A DNA stretch of 64,000 bases from Pedobacter rhizosphaerae (lineage in GTDB: Bacteria > Bacteroidota > Bacteroidia > Sphingobacteriales > Sphingobacteriaceae), in assembly GCF_900111155.1 (NCBI RefSeq), contig NZ_FOGG01000023.1, positions 1 to 64,000 on the forward strand. Direction: 5' to 3'. Numbering within the stretch: the stretch's first letter is position 1; every line of letters starts with the position of its first letter. The notes under the pieces were generated by a model that worked only from the letters and a program-made list of their open reading frames with translations, did no database searches and was not told the DNA's origin. Positions 1 to 9,885 of this stretch are shown here, in pieces. The translations under genes and the position numbers were made by a program.

Positions 1-95
1 AACGAAGTTATTCTAGCAAACCGCTGTATACCGAACGGTACGTACAGTGGTGTGAGAGGACAGGTAGGGAACTAATCCCTATCTTCCTACTCGAT
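1..95 (+). mobile_element. 3' end of a group II intron (domains V and VI), cut by window edge
   Basis: Positions 21-50 fold as a textbook group II domain V: an outer 8-bp stem (21-28 with 43-50), a 2-nt CG bulge (41-42), an inner 4-bp stem (29-32 with 37-40) and a GAAC tetraloop. A GTGAGAG linker follows, then a domain VI-like hairpin at about 57-84 (AGGTAGGG pairing with CCCTATCT across an AACTAAT loop). The stretch ends in ACTCGAT, the kind of 3' terminus I know from bacterial group II introns. The reverse transcriptase and domains I-IV would lie upstream, outside the window. The exact 3' splice site (about 90-95) is inferred. Confidence 0.75.
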
Positions 96-405
96 TTTTT
101 TTATCTGCAAAAGGGAGATGATCTGCCGGTTTCCAAATTATCAAGTGTTTGGATATCGATTTTCTCAAAAAAAACTTTTTTAGAGACCGTTTGCACATTG
201 TCAATCGGTGGTACTCTCCCTCCACATCTTCATGAAATTGAATCATATAAGAACCATATGAAATGAAAAGCGATTGCAGGTGCTGTTGGGTGATGTGTTG
301 ATATTGATTTCGTGACTGATCATCACTTTCATTCTTGCTTTAGTTTAGAATGTAATGCTTAACTTTATATCAATCGGAAACCATATTTTTTCGAGGGTCA
401 TTAGA
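96..405. other. Intergenic stretch between intron end and kinase gene
   Basis: AT-rich, with no convincing coding frame on either strand. It presumably carries the promoter of the downstream kinase, but I could not pick out a confident box. It may be sequence flanking the intron insertion site. Confidence 0.5.
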
Positions 406-1542
406 ATGGAAAATACCATAGTACTCGAAGAAAGGCTGGCCCGCTGTGAGCGGGAAAATGATGAACTGAAGCTTAAAGTGGAGGAACTCTCCGACTTTTT
501 TGAGAATGCATCGATGCCGCTTCACTGGGTAGATGCCAAAGGGATAATTATTTGGGCTAACCAGGCAGAGCTAGATGCTTTGGGTTACGAAAAAGAGGAA
601 TACATTGGATTCCCGATTAAGAATTTTCATGCTGATCCGGAAGTTATACAGGATATTCTTTACCGTTTAAGCAATGATGAAACCCTGTATGACTATACAG
701 CCCGATTGAAATGCAAAGACGGATCGGTCAAGCACGTGCTTATCAATTCCAATGTCTTGCGCAAGGATGGCAAGTTTGTGCATACCCGTTGTTTTACGCG
801 TGATATTACTGACAGGCAACAGGAAGACCAGAGAAAAAATGATTTCCTTGCCATGGTCAGTCATGAGCTAAAAACGCCATTAACCGTTGTTGCATCCTAC
901 ATACAGATTCTGTTAAAGAAAAAACAAAAAAATACCGATGACTTTGGTTTAAATGTATTAATAAGAATGGAGGTGCAGGTCAAGAAAATGATTCTCATGG
1001 CCCATGATTTCTTAAACCTGGCGCGGATCCAGGATGGTAAGCTAGAACGGAACAGTATAGAATTTGATATTGATCAGTTGATCGGTGAGGTAGTAGAAAG
1101 TTCAAGATTGCTGACCACTATCCATACTATTGAAGTTTCAGGGTGCACAGGTGTTGTGGTTTATGCTGATCAGGACAAAATTGGTCAGGTGTTAACCAAT
1201 CTGGTGGGTAACGCGATCAAGTATTCTCCTCAAGGGGGACGTATTATAGTAGGTTGCGAAAAGCTTGGGGATAAGGTTCGCATTTCAGTTAGTGATCAGG
1301 GGATAGGAATAAGACAATCTGATCAAACGAGGTTATTTGAACGTTTTTATCGCATTAATAGCAAAAGCAATCAGGGGGCTTCCGGCTTTGGTATTGGCTT
1401 GTACCTGGTTTCAGAAATACTGCAACAGCATAATTCTAAAATTGAAGTCAAGAGTGTTGAAAATCAAGGGTCAAGGTTTTACTTCGACCTGGACGGCGTG
1501 TCGATAGCAGAAGGGGTACATCCAGTTATTAAGAAAAGCTGA
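406..1542 (+). CDS. Cytosolic PAS-domain sensor histidine kinase
   Basis: A soluble histidine kinase of about 378 aa. A short N-terminal coiled-coil-like stretch (LEERLARCERENDELKLK) is followed by a PAS domain (about residues 28-140, with an ITDR end as in PAC motifs), then HisKA with the phospho-acceptor His at about residue 153 (VSHELKTPL). The HATPase domain has an N box (NLVGNAIKYS), a G1 box (DQGIGI) and a G2 box (GFGIGL). No membrane segment or receiver domain is visible. The ATG at 406 is preferred to the one at 355 because the protein then starts at the coiled coil; the 17 extra residues look like translated leader. No response regulator gene is adjacent, so it is an orphan here. The signal sensed is unknown. 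Confidence 0.88.
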   Translation: MENTIVLEERLARCERENDELKLKVEELSDFFENASMPLHWVDAKGIIIWANQAELDALGYEKEEYIGFPIKNFHADPEVIQDILYRLSNDETLYDYTARLKCKDGSVKHVLINSNVLRKDGKFVHTRCFTRDITDRQQEDQRKNDFLAMVSHELKTPLTVVASYIQILLKKKQKNTDDFGLNVLIRMEVQVKKMILMAHDFLNLARIQDGKLERNSIEFDIDQLIGEVVESSRLLTTIHTIEVSGCTGVVVYADQDKIGQVLTNLVGNAIKYSPQGGRIIVGCEKLGDKVRISVSDQGIGIRQSDQTRLFERFYRINSKSNQGASGFGIGLYLVSEILQQHNSKIEVKSVENQGSRFYFDLDGVSIAEGVHPVIKKS

Positions 1543-2081
1543 ACAAAAAAGCCCTGCATATTCAGCAAGGCAATAGAATAGTAATCGTCCCGTAGATTCA
1601 ATTCTTAGTTGTAAAGGTATTAAATCATTTTTTGCTAATAGGGTAGATTTTTTACTACAATAGAGCTGATGAAAAACAATAATTGAGTATTAGAAAGAAC
1701 CATTTTAACTAATGGTCAGTTTTTTGATCATTACTACCAGGCACATCGGTAGATAAAAGAATTTATAACTATTCAGGTCAGTGTCCACTCATCGAGACGG
1801 ATGCATTTCAGTATTGTATGACTTGTTTGCTGTAACCGATTAGCATTTATATTCATCATTTAAGATGAATAATAGTCAAGATATATACCATAGCGAATTC
1901 TGCAGGAGCTTTCAGAGGGTTTTCCTGGGAACCGGATACGCTTTTATCCGAAATCCCTTCCCATTGTAGATTTTTAATTTTTCCAAACTTCAACACCAGA
2001 AATCATGTTGATTGTAGGTAAACATGGCTTGCTGAAGCTCAATGCTAAGCGGCACGTATTTGAACCTAAAACAAAAGGAAT
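1543..2081. other. Non-coding interval upstream of treZ
   Basis: About 540 bp with no credible gene. A weak imperfect hairpin just after the kinase stop (GCCCTGC ... GCAAGGC, about 1550-1571) could be its terminator. The promoter for the trehalose genes is presumably here but was not identified. Confidence 0.4.
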
Positions 2082-3932
2082 TTGAAAAAATCATACGCAT
2101 TAGATCCCAGGGTAAGAAAATTGGGCTTGAGTTTCAGCCCTGCCGGAAGAGCCTCTTTTTGGCTTTGGGCACCAAATGCGCAGCAGGTTACCTTGAATGT
2201 TGGATCCCATGCATTACCCTTGTCGGCTGCAGCTGGGGGATACTGGTATAAAGAAGATTTTGCGATCGATCGCGGCGATACCTATACAGTGGAGTTGCAC
2301 GTTGAGGAAGAAGTGAAATTACGCCCTGACCCTGCCTCGCTGGCCATTCTACGCCGGGAAGGGAATCTGCACTCAATTGCTTTCGATCCCTTGCTCTACC
2401 ATTGGAATGATCATTCCTGGAAAGGGCCTGCCCTCTCAGAGTACATCATCTATGAACTGCATGTTGGTACCTTTAGCCATGAGGGTACCTTTGAGGGTAT
2501 AGTCTCCAGGCTGGGATATCTTAAGCAGTTAGGTATAACGGCAATAGAGTTGATGCCAATTGGGCAGTTTCCCGGAGAACGGAACTGGGGGTATGATGGG
2601 GTTTTCCCTTTTGCCGCTCAGGATAGTTATGGCGCAGGAGCAGCCCTGCAGCATTTCGTGGATGCCTGCCACGCAAATGAAATCGCTGTAGTTTTAGATG
2701 TGGTCTATAACCATTTTGGCCCGGAGGATAACTTTCTGAGTGATTTTGGTCCGTATTTTACTGATAACTATCATACTCCCTGGGGGCAGGCAGTGAACTT
2801 TGATGATAAAGGCGCAGACGGGGTACGTGATTTTTTTATCGAGAACGCACTGATGTGGTTCAGGGACTTTCATATCGATGCCCTGCGCCTGGATGCCATC
2901 CATGCGATTAAAGATTTTAGCGCGGTGCACTTCTTGGAAGAACTGCGCATCCAGGTAGATGCGTTGTCAAAAATAACCGGGAAAGAAAACTTTCTGATCA
3001 TAGAATCAGACCTCAATGATAACAGGTATATCAATCCCGCTGAAAAGGGGGGGGTGGGCATGGATGCGCAATGGATAGACGAGTTTCACCATTCCCTTCG
3101 GGTCAGTGCCGGTCAGGAGCAATTGGGCTATTATGGTGATTTCTCAGGGGTTGAAGACCTGGCCAGGGCTTACAATGATGCTTACGTTTATCAAGGGCAA
3201 TTCTCCAGGGTGCGGGGACGCCGCTTTGGAAGGCCCGCAAAGGATAACCCGGGAAGCCAGTTTATTGTTTTCTCGCAGAACCACGACCAGGTGGGCAACC
3301 GGATGAGGGGGGAGCGAAGCAGCGGATTGGTCAGTGCAGGGCTCCAAAGGGTTATGGCAGGGGCTGTCCTGCTTTCTCCATTTATACCCTTACTGTTCAT
3401 GGGAGAGGAATACGCAGAAAGACAACCCTTTCCGTTTTTTGTCAGTTTCCGCGATGCAATGCTTATCGAGTCGGTGCGGTCGGGTCGCCGGGCGGAATTC
3501 AAGGACTTTGTGGCAGAAGAGATGCCTGATCCCCAGCATGCAGATACTTTTCTCTCTGCAAAGTTAAACTGGAAGTTAAGTGTTCAGCCCCCTCACTCAG
3601 CGATGCTGGCTTATTACCGGGAACTCATCCATTTGAGGAAAAGCAATGTCCTGTTATCAGATTTGAATAGAACCAGCCTTCAGGCCCGGCCGATCGAAAA
3701 TCATAAGGCGCTACAGTTATCCCGCTGGAATGATCACCAGCGGCTGGAAATCTTAATGAATTTTGGCCCGGCGGACATGCCCTTTGCTTTAGGGCAAGGG
3801 GCAGGGGAGGTAATCCTCGACTCTACTTTAGTGCAGTGGGGAGGGATGCATTTCATGACCAATCAAATCGTAAATCAGCAAATTATTGTCCCATCAGAAA
3901 GCATTATCGTAATTACATATGACGCCATTTAG
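2082..3932 (+). CDS. treZ: Malto-oligosyltrehalose trehalohydrolase (TreZ), GH13
   Basis: Cleaves maltooligosyl trehalose to release trehalose, the second step of the TreY/TreZ route from maltodextrin or glycogen. The protein is 616 aa, normal for the family. The N-terminal CBM48-like domain (FWLWAPNAQ) leads into a GH13 barrel with DVVYNHFGP, nucleophile Asp in ALRLDAIHAI, general acid Glu in IIESDLND, and the QNHDQVGNR motif. The start is a TTG: an in-frame stop lies just upstream (about 2065) and no ATG precedes the conserved region, so TTG at 2082 is the only reasonable start. The 3' end overlaps the next gene by 14 bp, implying translational coupling. Confidence 0.93.
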   Translation: MKKSYALDPRVRKLGLSFSPAGRASFWLWAPNAQQVTLNVGSHALPLSAAAGGYWYKEDFAIDRGDTYTVELHVEEEVKLRPDPASLAILRREGNLHSIAFDPLLYHWNDHSWKGPALSEYIIYELHVGTFSHEGTFEGIVSRLGYLKQLGITAIELMPIGQFPGERNWGYDGVFPFAAQDSYGAGAALQHFVDACHANEIAVVLDVVYNHFGPEDNFLSDFGPYFTDNYHTPWGQAVNFDDKGADGVRDFFIENALMWFRDFHIDALRLDAIHAIKDFSAVHFLEELRIQVDALSKITGKENFLIIESDLNDNRYINPAEKGGVGMDAQWIDEFHHSLRVSAGQEQLGYYGDFSGVEDLARAYNDAYVYQGQFSRVRGRRFGRPAKDNPGSQFIVFSQNHDQVGNRMRGERSSGLVSAGLQRVMAGAVLLSPFIPLLFMGEEYAERQPFPFFVSFRDAMLIESVRSGRRAEFKDFVAEEMPDPQHADTFLSAKLNWKLSVQPPHSAMLAYYRELIHLRKSNVLLSDLNRTSLQARPIENHKALQLSRWNDHQRLEILMNFGPADMPFALGQGAGEVILDSTLVQWGGMHFMTNQIVNQQIIVPSESIIVITYDAI

Positions 3933-6900
3933 ACCTTTAGCTACTTATAGAATTCAGTTTAATGAAAACTTCACATTTAGGGATGCTCTTGAGCAGATAG
4001 GATACTTTAAAGCATTGGGCGTTGATACAATTTATGCATCGCCCATTTTCGCGGCCGTGCCAAAAAGTACACATGGCTACGATGTGGTAGACCCGTTGCG
4101 GATCAATCCTGAAATCGGTACCGAGCGGGAACTTTTTGAGCTCACCCAGGCATTACGGAATTCGGGAATATCATGGATTCAGGACATTGTACCCAATCAC
4201 ATGGCTTTTCACCCCGATAATGCCTATTTGATGGATGTGCTGGAGAAAGGGCAAAACTCTTCCTATTCCAGCTTTTTTGATTTGGATGTAGACTGGCAAA
4301 ATGGTGAAAAACTGATCGTATCGTTTTTAACCGAAACTCCCGAGAGGTTAATTGCGGGTGGGGCGCTATCTATCGTAAAAAAATCGGATAAATATTTCAT
4401 ATTTGATGGGAATGCACACTGGCCGGTAAGTGCTGAAACCCAACTGGGTTTGAATGAGACGGAACTGGCCACCATCAATGGAGACAAGGAGCACTTGCTT
4501 AGCTTATTAAATTCTCAATATTATCAGCTTTGCGATTATCAATCTGCAGGCCATGTTGTGAATTACCGGCGTTTCTTTACTGTCAATGGGCTTATTTGTT
4601 TAAATATGCAGGAAAAATGGGTCTTTGAAGCATACCATCAATATATCTTCCAGTTGGTAAAAAATGGAATATTCCAGGGCCTTCGTATTGATCACATAGA
4701 TGGCTTATTCGATCCAACAGCCTATTTAAAGGCGCTTAGGTTAAGCGTTGGTCCCGGCTGCTATATCACAGTCGAAAAAATTCTGGCCCCTTGCGAGAAC
4801 CTTCCTGCGAACTGGCCGGTACAAGGGAGCACCGGATATGATTTCATGGCGCAACTGAATAACTTGTTTACCAGAAGTAGTACCATCGCCCATTTCGATG
4901 AAATATATGGGGAAGTTACGGGTAAAGTGCAATCGCCTTCAGAAAACAAGTTGGTAAAAAAACAGTTTGTCCTTGCCTTGGAAATGCGGGGAGAACTCAG
5001 GCGGTTAGCAAAAATGCTCATCAAAATGACGGGAGAAAATTTATCATTTCACCAGGCTGAAGCTTATGTGGAGGATATCCTGGTGAGTATGCCTGTTTAT
5101 CGTTTTTACGACATTACTTTCCCTTTGAAAGGAGAAGAATTGTCTCAGATCGAGGCCTTGCTGGTCAGGCTGGAGAATACGGCTGCCGACGCTAAAAGTG
5201 CATCGTTCTGGAAAATATGGTTATTGGAATTCCCACTAAAAGCCTCGGCTGCAGAGCTTGATGAATTAACGGCGTTTTTTGCCCGATTGATGCAGTTCAG
5301 TGGACCTGTGATGGCCAAGGGAATAGAAGATACACTGATGTATACCTATAACCGTTTTACGGCACATGCTGAGGTCGGGGATCAGGCCGAATCCTTTGGA
5401 ATATCTGTGGCTGATTTTCATGCCCTGATGAAAGAGCGGCAACAACAGCAGCCTTTCTCACTGAATGCTACCTCTACGCACGATACCAAGAAAGGTGAAG
5501 ATGTAAGGGCAAGACTTAACGTTTTATCGGACATGCCCGGGGACTGGCGTGAGGCGATAAAGGGAGTGATGGAGCAATACGCAGCAGCAATCCTTTCCAT
5601 ACACCCCAATGACCTGTACCTGCTGATGCAAATATTGCTCGGGATTTACCCCTGGAACCAGCAGGATAGGGAAGACCTCCCAGAGCGGTTGGGCAGTTTT
5701 ATGGAGAAAGCGCTGCGGGAGGGTAAAAAAAGATCCGGTTGGGCAGAGCCAGATGGAAGGTACGAGCAGCAGATGAAGGATTTTATCGGTAAACTTTGTA
5801 ATGACCTGGAAAGCACAGATCATCCTTTAATTAAATTATTGGCAAAGATTCGGGGACATGCTGCGGTGAATACCATTTCCCAGGTGATATTAAAAGTCTG
5901 CGCTCCGGGTGTGCCGGATTTTTATCAGGGTACAGAAGCATTTGATTTAAGCCTGGTGGACCCGGATAACAGGCGCCCGGTAGATTACGGTTATTTAACG
6001 ACTCAGGCTAACCAATATCAGCACGCTGATGCTACAGCCGCCTGGACTGACCACCTGGAAGATAGCGGTAAGATCACCCTGGTGCAGCGGTTACTCAGGA
6101 TCCGTAAAACTTACCGCTCCGCTTTTGAGCAAGGAGATTATATTCCCCTGGAGATTACAGGAAAGTACAAAGATCATGCACTGGCTTTTTTGCGCCGCGG
6201 GGCTGAGGATTGGGTTTTAGTAGCCATCCCCCTTGGTAGTGGATATCTGACAGGTGCCGGGGGAGACATCATGAGTTTTGACTGGGCAGACACCCGGATC
6301 AACCTGCCTGCTGATGCCCCTAAAAGATGGAAAAATCTTTTAAATGCTGAGCCTGTTACTGAAGATGTACTCTATGACGGACTGCCATTATCCGGAGTCT
6401 TCAAAGCTGTTCAGGGGGGAGTATGCGTACCCGTTATCACTACCCGGGAGAGGAGTTCCGGGGTATTGATGCACATCAGTTCTTTGCCATCAAGTGGGGC
6501 GGTGGGTAATTTTGGCCCCAGTGCCTACCAGTTTGTGGATTTCCTGCAAGCAGCTTCGCAGCGTTACTGGCAAATTTTACCACTCTCAGCAGTTTCTGAG
6601 CTGCAAGGGTATTCGCCGTATGCCACATGGTCCGACCGGGCAGGCAACTTACAATTTATTGCTCCGGATGTGCTCCGGGAATGGGGTTTGTTAGAAAAAG
6701 TTCCACAGGTGCAGGGGTACGGTCTTGCGGAACAGGCAGATTTTTTACGGGCAGATGCTGAAATCGAAATGCTGCTGGGGAAAGCATTTGAAGCTTTTAA
6801 CAATGGAGCTGGATCACCCGAACTGCAAAAGGCTTTTGTGGACTTTTGTGCAGCACAAAGCAGCTGGTTGAATGATTATGCTTTGTACCGGTCTTTAACC

Positions 6901-7950
6901 CTGGCTTTTAAAGGTAGCTGGCGGACCTGGCCTGATGAGTTTAAATGGCGGGAGGATGTTGCGCTGGAAAAATATCAACGGGAGTATGCCGCGCAGTTGG
7001 AGCGTTACCGTTGGGAACAGTTTATCTTCTGGGAGCAATGGCACCATCTGAAAGCCTATGCGAATAAAAGGGGGATTAAAATAATAGGCGATCTGCCTTT
7101 TTATTTAGACCTGGATTCCATTGAAGTTTGGTGTAATCCGCAGTATTTCAAACTGGATGGGGAAGGGGAACCTTTGTTCCAGGCAGGTGTTCCTCCAGAT
7201 TACTTCAACAGCAAGGGACAGCTTTGGGGAATGCCGGTTTACAATTGGGAAAAGATTGCCGCAGATGGGTACACCTGGTGGCTGGACCGCATCGCTTATC
7301 AGCTTTCAAGAGTAGATGAACTCCGGCTGGATCATTTCAGGGCTTTTAGTTCTTTTTATCAGGTTGCGGGGGGCAGTACCAATGCTAGAAAAGGAACTTG
7401 GGAGGAATCTCCCGGACATTCATTACTTTCCAGGCTCCGGGATAGGTTGGGGAAGCTTCCGCTCATAGCCGAGGATTTAGGAGATATTACCCCAGCTGTT
7501 CGGGAGCTCATGGAAGATTTTGAACTTCCAGGCATGAAAGTGTTACAATTTGCTTTTGATGCCGGATTACTGATTTCACTACACTTGCCGCATGCTGAGA
7601 ATTTCCATAAAGGGATTGTTTATACCGGAACTCATGACAATAATACCACTAGGGGCTGGTTTAACCAGGATCTTGACCTGAATGCCAAAAAAAGGCTTGA
7701 AGCTTATCTGGGGCAGCCTTGTGGAGAAAAAGATATTGCCCATCAGCTCATCCGACTGGCCCAATCCTCACCAGCTGCCAGGGTTATCCTACCTATGCAG
7801 GATATTCTTGGACTGGACCAGGCAGCGCGAATGAATCGCCCGGGAACGGCAAGCGGTAACTGGTCCTGGAGGCTGAAGGGAGATGAAGATTATAAGGCTA
7901 TTGCAAAAAAACTGAAATTGATCAGTAAATTATATGGCCGTACCGAATGA
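3919..7950 (+). CDS. treY: Fusion of malto-oligosyltrehalose synthase (TreY) and 4-alpha-glucanotransferase (MalQ)
   Basis: A 1343-aa two-enzyme protein. Residues about 1-840 are TreY (GH13), which turns the reducing-end alpha-1,4 bond of maltodextrin into the alpha,alpha-1,1 bond of trehalose; motifs include DIVPNHMAF, GLRIDHIDGL, VEKIL and STHDTKKGEDVR. Residues about 842-1343 are MalQ (GH77), which disproportionates maltodextrins; motifs include GVLMHISSLPS, LRLDHFRAF, IAEDLGDI and THDNNTTRGW. The junction is near position 6444 with almost no linker. It overlaps treZ by 14 bp, so the two cistrons encode three activities: chain-length adjustment (MalQ), synthase (TreY) and hydrolase (TreZ). 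Related fusions are, as I recall, known in Bacteroidota. No treX-type debranching gene is nearby. Confidence 0.93.
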   Translation: MTPFRPLATYRIQFNENFTFRDALEQIGYFKALGVDTIYASPIFAAVPKSTHGYDVVDPLRINPEIGTERELFELTQALRNSGISWIQDIVPNHMAFHPDNAYLMDVLEKGQNSSYSSFFDLDVDWQNGEKLIVSFLTETPERLIAGGALSIVKKSDKYFIFDGNAHWPVSAETQLGLNETELATINGDKEHLLSLLNSQYYQLCDYQSAGHVVNYRRFFTVNGLICLNMQEKWVFEAYHQYIFQLVKNGIFQGLRIDHIDGLFDPTAYLKALRLSVGPGCYITVEKILAPCENLPANWPVQGSTGYDFMAQLNNLFTRSSTIAHFDEIYGEVTGKVQSPSENKLVKKQFVLALEMRGELRRLAKMLIKMTGENLSFHQAEAYVEDILVSMPVYRFYDITFPLKGEELSQIEALLVRLENTAADAKSASFWKIWLLEFPLKASAAELDELTAFFARLMQFSGPVMAKGIEDTLMYTYNRFTAHAEVGDQAESFGISVADFHALMKERQQQQPFSLNATSTHDTKKGEDVRARLNVLSDMPGDWREAIKGVMEQYAAAILSIHPNDLYLLMQILLGIYPWNQQDREDLPERLGSFMEKALREGKKRSGWAEPDGRYEQQMKDFIGKLCNDLESTDHPLIKLLAKIRGHAAVNTISQVILKVCAPGVPDFYQGTEAFDLSLVDPDNRRPVDYGYLTTQANQYQHADATAAWTDHLEDSGKITLVQRLLRIRKTYRSAFEQGDYIPLEITGKYKDHALAFLRRGAEDWVLVAIPLGSGYLTGAGGDIMSFDWADTRINLPADAPKRWKNLLNAEPVTEDVLYDGLPLSGVFKAVQGGVCVPVITTRERSSGVLMHISSLPSSGAVGNFGPSAYQFVDFLQAASQRYWQILPLSAVSELQGYSPYATWSDRAGNLQFIAPDVLREWGLLEKVPQVQGYGLAEQADFLRADAEIEMLLGKAFEAFNNGAGSPELQKAFVDFCAAQSSWLNDYALYRSLTLAFKGSWRTWPDEFKWREDVALEKYQREYAAQLERYRWEQFIFWEQWHHLKAYANKRGIKIIGDLPFYLDLDSIEVWCNPQYFKLDGEGEPLFQAGVPPDYFNSKGQLWGMPVYNWEKIAADGYTWWLDRIAYQLSRVDELRLDHFRAFSSFYQVAGGSTNARKGTWEESPGHSLLSRLRDRLGKLPLIAEDLGDITPAVRELMEDFELPGMKVLQFAFDAGLLISLHLPHAENFHKGIVYTGTHDNNTTRGWFNQDLDLNAKKRLEAYLGQPCGEKDIAHQLIRLAQSSPAARVILPMQDILGLDQAARMNRPGTASGNWSWRLKGDEDYKAIAKKLKLISKLYGRTE

Positions 7951-8186
7951 AGGTTTAAGGGTTGTAAGTTAAGTTTTCCGGTGCTGGTTCCCAAGGAATT
8001 GGTCGAGCCTGGCAGCTAAGATGATGGTGATCCCACAAGGCCATGAACCTGTTTCAAACGACTTTCAGTTGGAATAGGTTCATGCTTGATAATAGCTGCT
8101 AATTTTTCAAACAGGTAGAGGCAACAGGATCATATTTGATTCCATAGAGAAGATGTTGTAATGATTTCTTTTTTGAATAATTACAC

Positions 8187-8429
8187 TTATCCGCCCAAAG
8201 CAAATCGGTACTCCCCTTTGTTGTTTTTGACCAATACTGCAGTTTCCCCGGACCCTGTTTCCCCATAGCTATAAATGCTTTGGATAAGTTCGCTGACCTC
8301 AACTAGGTCCGCATCATCTTTGACAAGGTAGATCAGTTCAGAATTTTCGCTATCCTGGCTTTCCAGTATCTGTTTATCTAAGCGCTCCTTTAGTTGGTCC
8401 AATTCATGTTGGCTGTTAACTTTATTCAT
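8187..8429 (-). CDS. Small hypothetical protein
   Basis: 80 aa, not recognised. It is acidic, begins with a predicted helical segment (about residues 8-30) and ends in a strand-like VLVKNNKGEYRFALGG. No signal peptide or membrane segment. It lies 57 bp downstream of another minus-strand unknown gene and could be co-transcribed with it. Support is the plausible residue composition and absence of a competing frame. Confidence 0.55.
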   Translation of the reverse strand: MNKVNSQHELDQLKERLDKQILESQDSENSELIYLVKDDADLVEVSELIQSIYSYGETGSGETAVLVKNNKGEYRFALGG

Positions 8430-8486
8430 CGTGGTTAATTTAAGTTGCTTTAAAAGGGGACAGCAGGTTTTGACCTGTACGCTGTA

Positions 8487-8933
8487 TTAATTGATCTGTA
8501 TATCGATTACCTCATCATGATCCATCTGGGATAAAACAAGATTCAGATGCTCATCGAATTCAACGTGATCGTATATCGTGTCTCTCACGCAATCAGCAAA
8601 TTCTTCCAGATCGGTATCCGCTTTAATATAGACCATTAAGGTTTCTTCATTGATAAAATTGGCCTCCAGTATTACATTCCAGATCGAGCGGATATCCATA
8701 GCAAACTTCTTACGAAGATGTTTTTCATGGAGATGTCCTGCAATTTCCCCGATTAAGGGTTTCAGGTCTTTATCTTCCGTGCTATAGCCGAATTTCTCCA
8801 CATGATCCTTCACCATCATTCCAATGAGCTTACCTTCCACATGTACCCGGTAGATGCCCCTGTCGAAATGCACAATGCAGTCCTTGACATGGTGGGTGTC
8901 AATGGGATAAATGTTGAAGTGATAACTGTTCAT
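8487..8933 (-). CDS. Hypothetical protein, about 148 aa
   Basis: Not recognised. Soluble and rich in Asp, Glu and His, with no signal peptide. Two halves of similar length can be seen (ending near EKHLRKKFAMD and at VIDIQIN), each mixing strands and helices. The upstream Met codon at 8954 adds only MIVLDLA; I prefer the Met at 8933 (MNSYHFNIYP). It is the first gene of a possible two-gene minus-strand unit with the 80-aa gene. Confidence 0.6.
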   Translation of the reverse strand: MNSYHFNIYPIDTHHVKDCIVHFDRGIYRVHVEGKLIGMMVKDHVEKFGYSTEDKDLKPLIGEIAGHLHEKHLRKKFAMDIRSIWNVILEANFINEETLMVYIKADTDLEEFADCVRDTIYDHVEFDEHLNLVLSQMDHDEVIDIQIN

Positions 8934-9186
8934 AGCTAAATCTAAAACAATCATTCAGGCACATAAGTTTTGTCGGAGTAATTTTGATTAGCCCCATTCA
9001 TTCGTTTTGGGAAATATTAAAGGGGCCTTGTGCAGTTAGTTTCTTGGTCAGCCTGGCTCCAGGATATTCAGCGATCCTGGATGCCGGATAACCAGTTAAT
9101 AATATTCTGAATGTGCGGCCCGCTTTTATCCGGGAGCTAAACTATTGGGGGGTGCGAATGTTATCATTATAAAACAATATTAAGTT

Positions 9187-9438
9187 ATGAAAAGTAAAGA
9201 AAAGAATACCAACGGTCTATCAGCTCAAAATGGTACCAGTGAACAGGAAAAAATCAACCAGTTGGCTCTTGGTAACCTTACCGTATCGAAAGAATTGGAG
9301 GATATTAACCTGAGCCTGCCAAAACTGTCGGGAACAGGCGGCAACAACGCTGCGGCAACTCCGGATTCGCTGATTGTACATGAAGATAAAAGTAACGAGG
9401 AAAGATATCAATCCGGAGAAAAAGAAGCTGAGGGTTGA
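9187..9438 (+). CDS. Small hypothetical protein, low complexity
   Basis: 83 aa, not recognised. Polar, Lys/Glu/Asn/Gly-rich, likely disordered, no hydrophobic segment. It resembles the small hydrophilic proteins often found near general-stress genes in soil Bacteroidota. Start ATG at 9187. Function unknown. Confidence 0.5.
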   Translation: MKSKEKNTNGLSAQNGTSEQEKINQLALGNLTVSKELEDINLSLPKLSGTGGNNAAATPDSLIVHEDKSNEERYQSGEKEAEG

Positions 9439-9589
9439 GATAATTGGTTCGCTTTTAACTCCAAAAACAATTTGTCTTGCCATAGGGGTTAGCCAGTTTA
9501 AATCATGACATCCTATAAAACCATATTAACTAAACTTTTTATTTCCGGGTGTTGTTGATAGGGGATCTACTCACTAAAATGAAAAAACT

Positions 9590-9775
9590 ATGAGCACAAG
9601 AGGATCCAAAATTGAAAGAAGGGAAGTCAATTCCAGCCAGCCTTATGAGGTCAAATATCTGGCAGATAAGCTCGGGGTAAGCATCCAGGCGATTGTGGGT
9701 GCTAAACGGGCAACGGGATCATCCGACCGTAAGGATATTGAAAACTACATTAAAAGTAAAAAGAAAGCAGGTTAG
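9590..9775 (+). CDS. Small DUF3606-type protein
   Basis: 61 aa, basic. The pattern YEVKYLADKLGVSIQAI...ATGSSDRKDIENYIK fits the short DUF3606 fold: a helix, a 'leucine-gly-val' turn, then a second helix ending in a V/I-xx-YL/I motif. Function of the family is unknown. It is followed 32 bp later by a strong intrinsic terminator, so it is probably monocistronic. A second protein with the same C-terminal pattern is encoded at 10777. Confidence 0.7.
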   Translation: MSTRGSKIERREVNSSQPYEVKYLADKLGVSIQAIVGAKRATGSSDRKDIENYIKSKKKAG

Positions 9776-9807
9776 CCTGCCTCACCCGGTCGGGATGATT
9801 GGCTAAG

Positions 9808-9856
9808 GCAAGAAAGGACGGATCATTTTCGTCCTTTCTTGCGTAATTGTTTTTTT
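9808..9856 (+). terminator. Rho-independent terminator
   Basis: Perfect 13-bp stem GCAAGAAAGGACG (9808-9820) with its complement at 9830-9842, a 9-nt loop, then a run of seven T at 9850-9856. It serves the DUF3606 gene and separates it from the convergent sigma-factor pseudogene. Confidence 0.9.
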
Positions 9857-9885
9857 GAAAATGATTAATTATATCATCAACTGGG

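Noticed and set aside
2042..2251. 69-codon frame beginning with ATG just ahead of treZ
   Set aside because: It overlaps the treZ N-terminus in another frame; the treZ frame carries the conserved CBM48-like residues.
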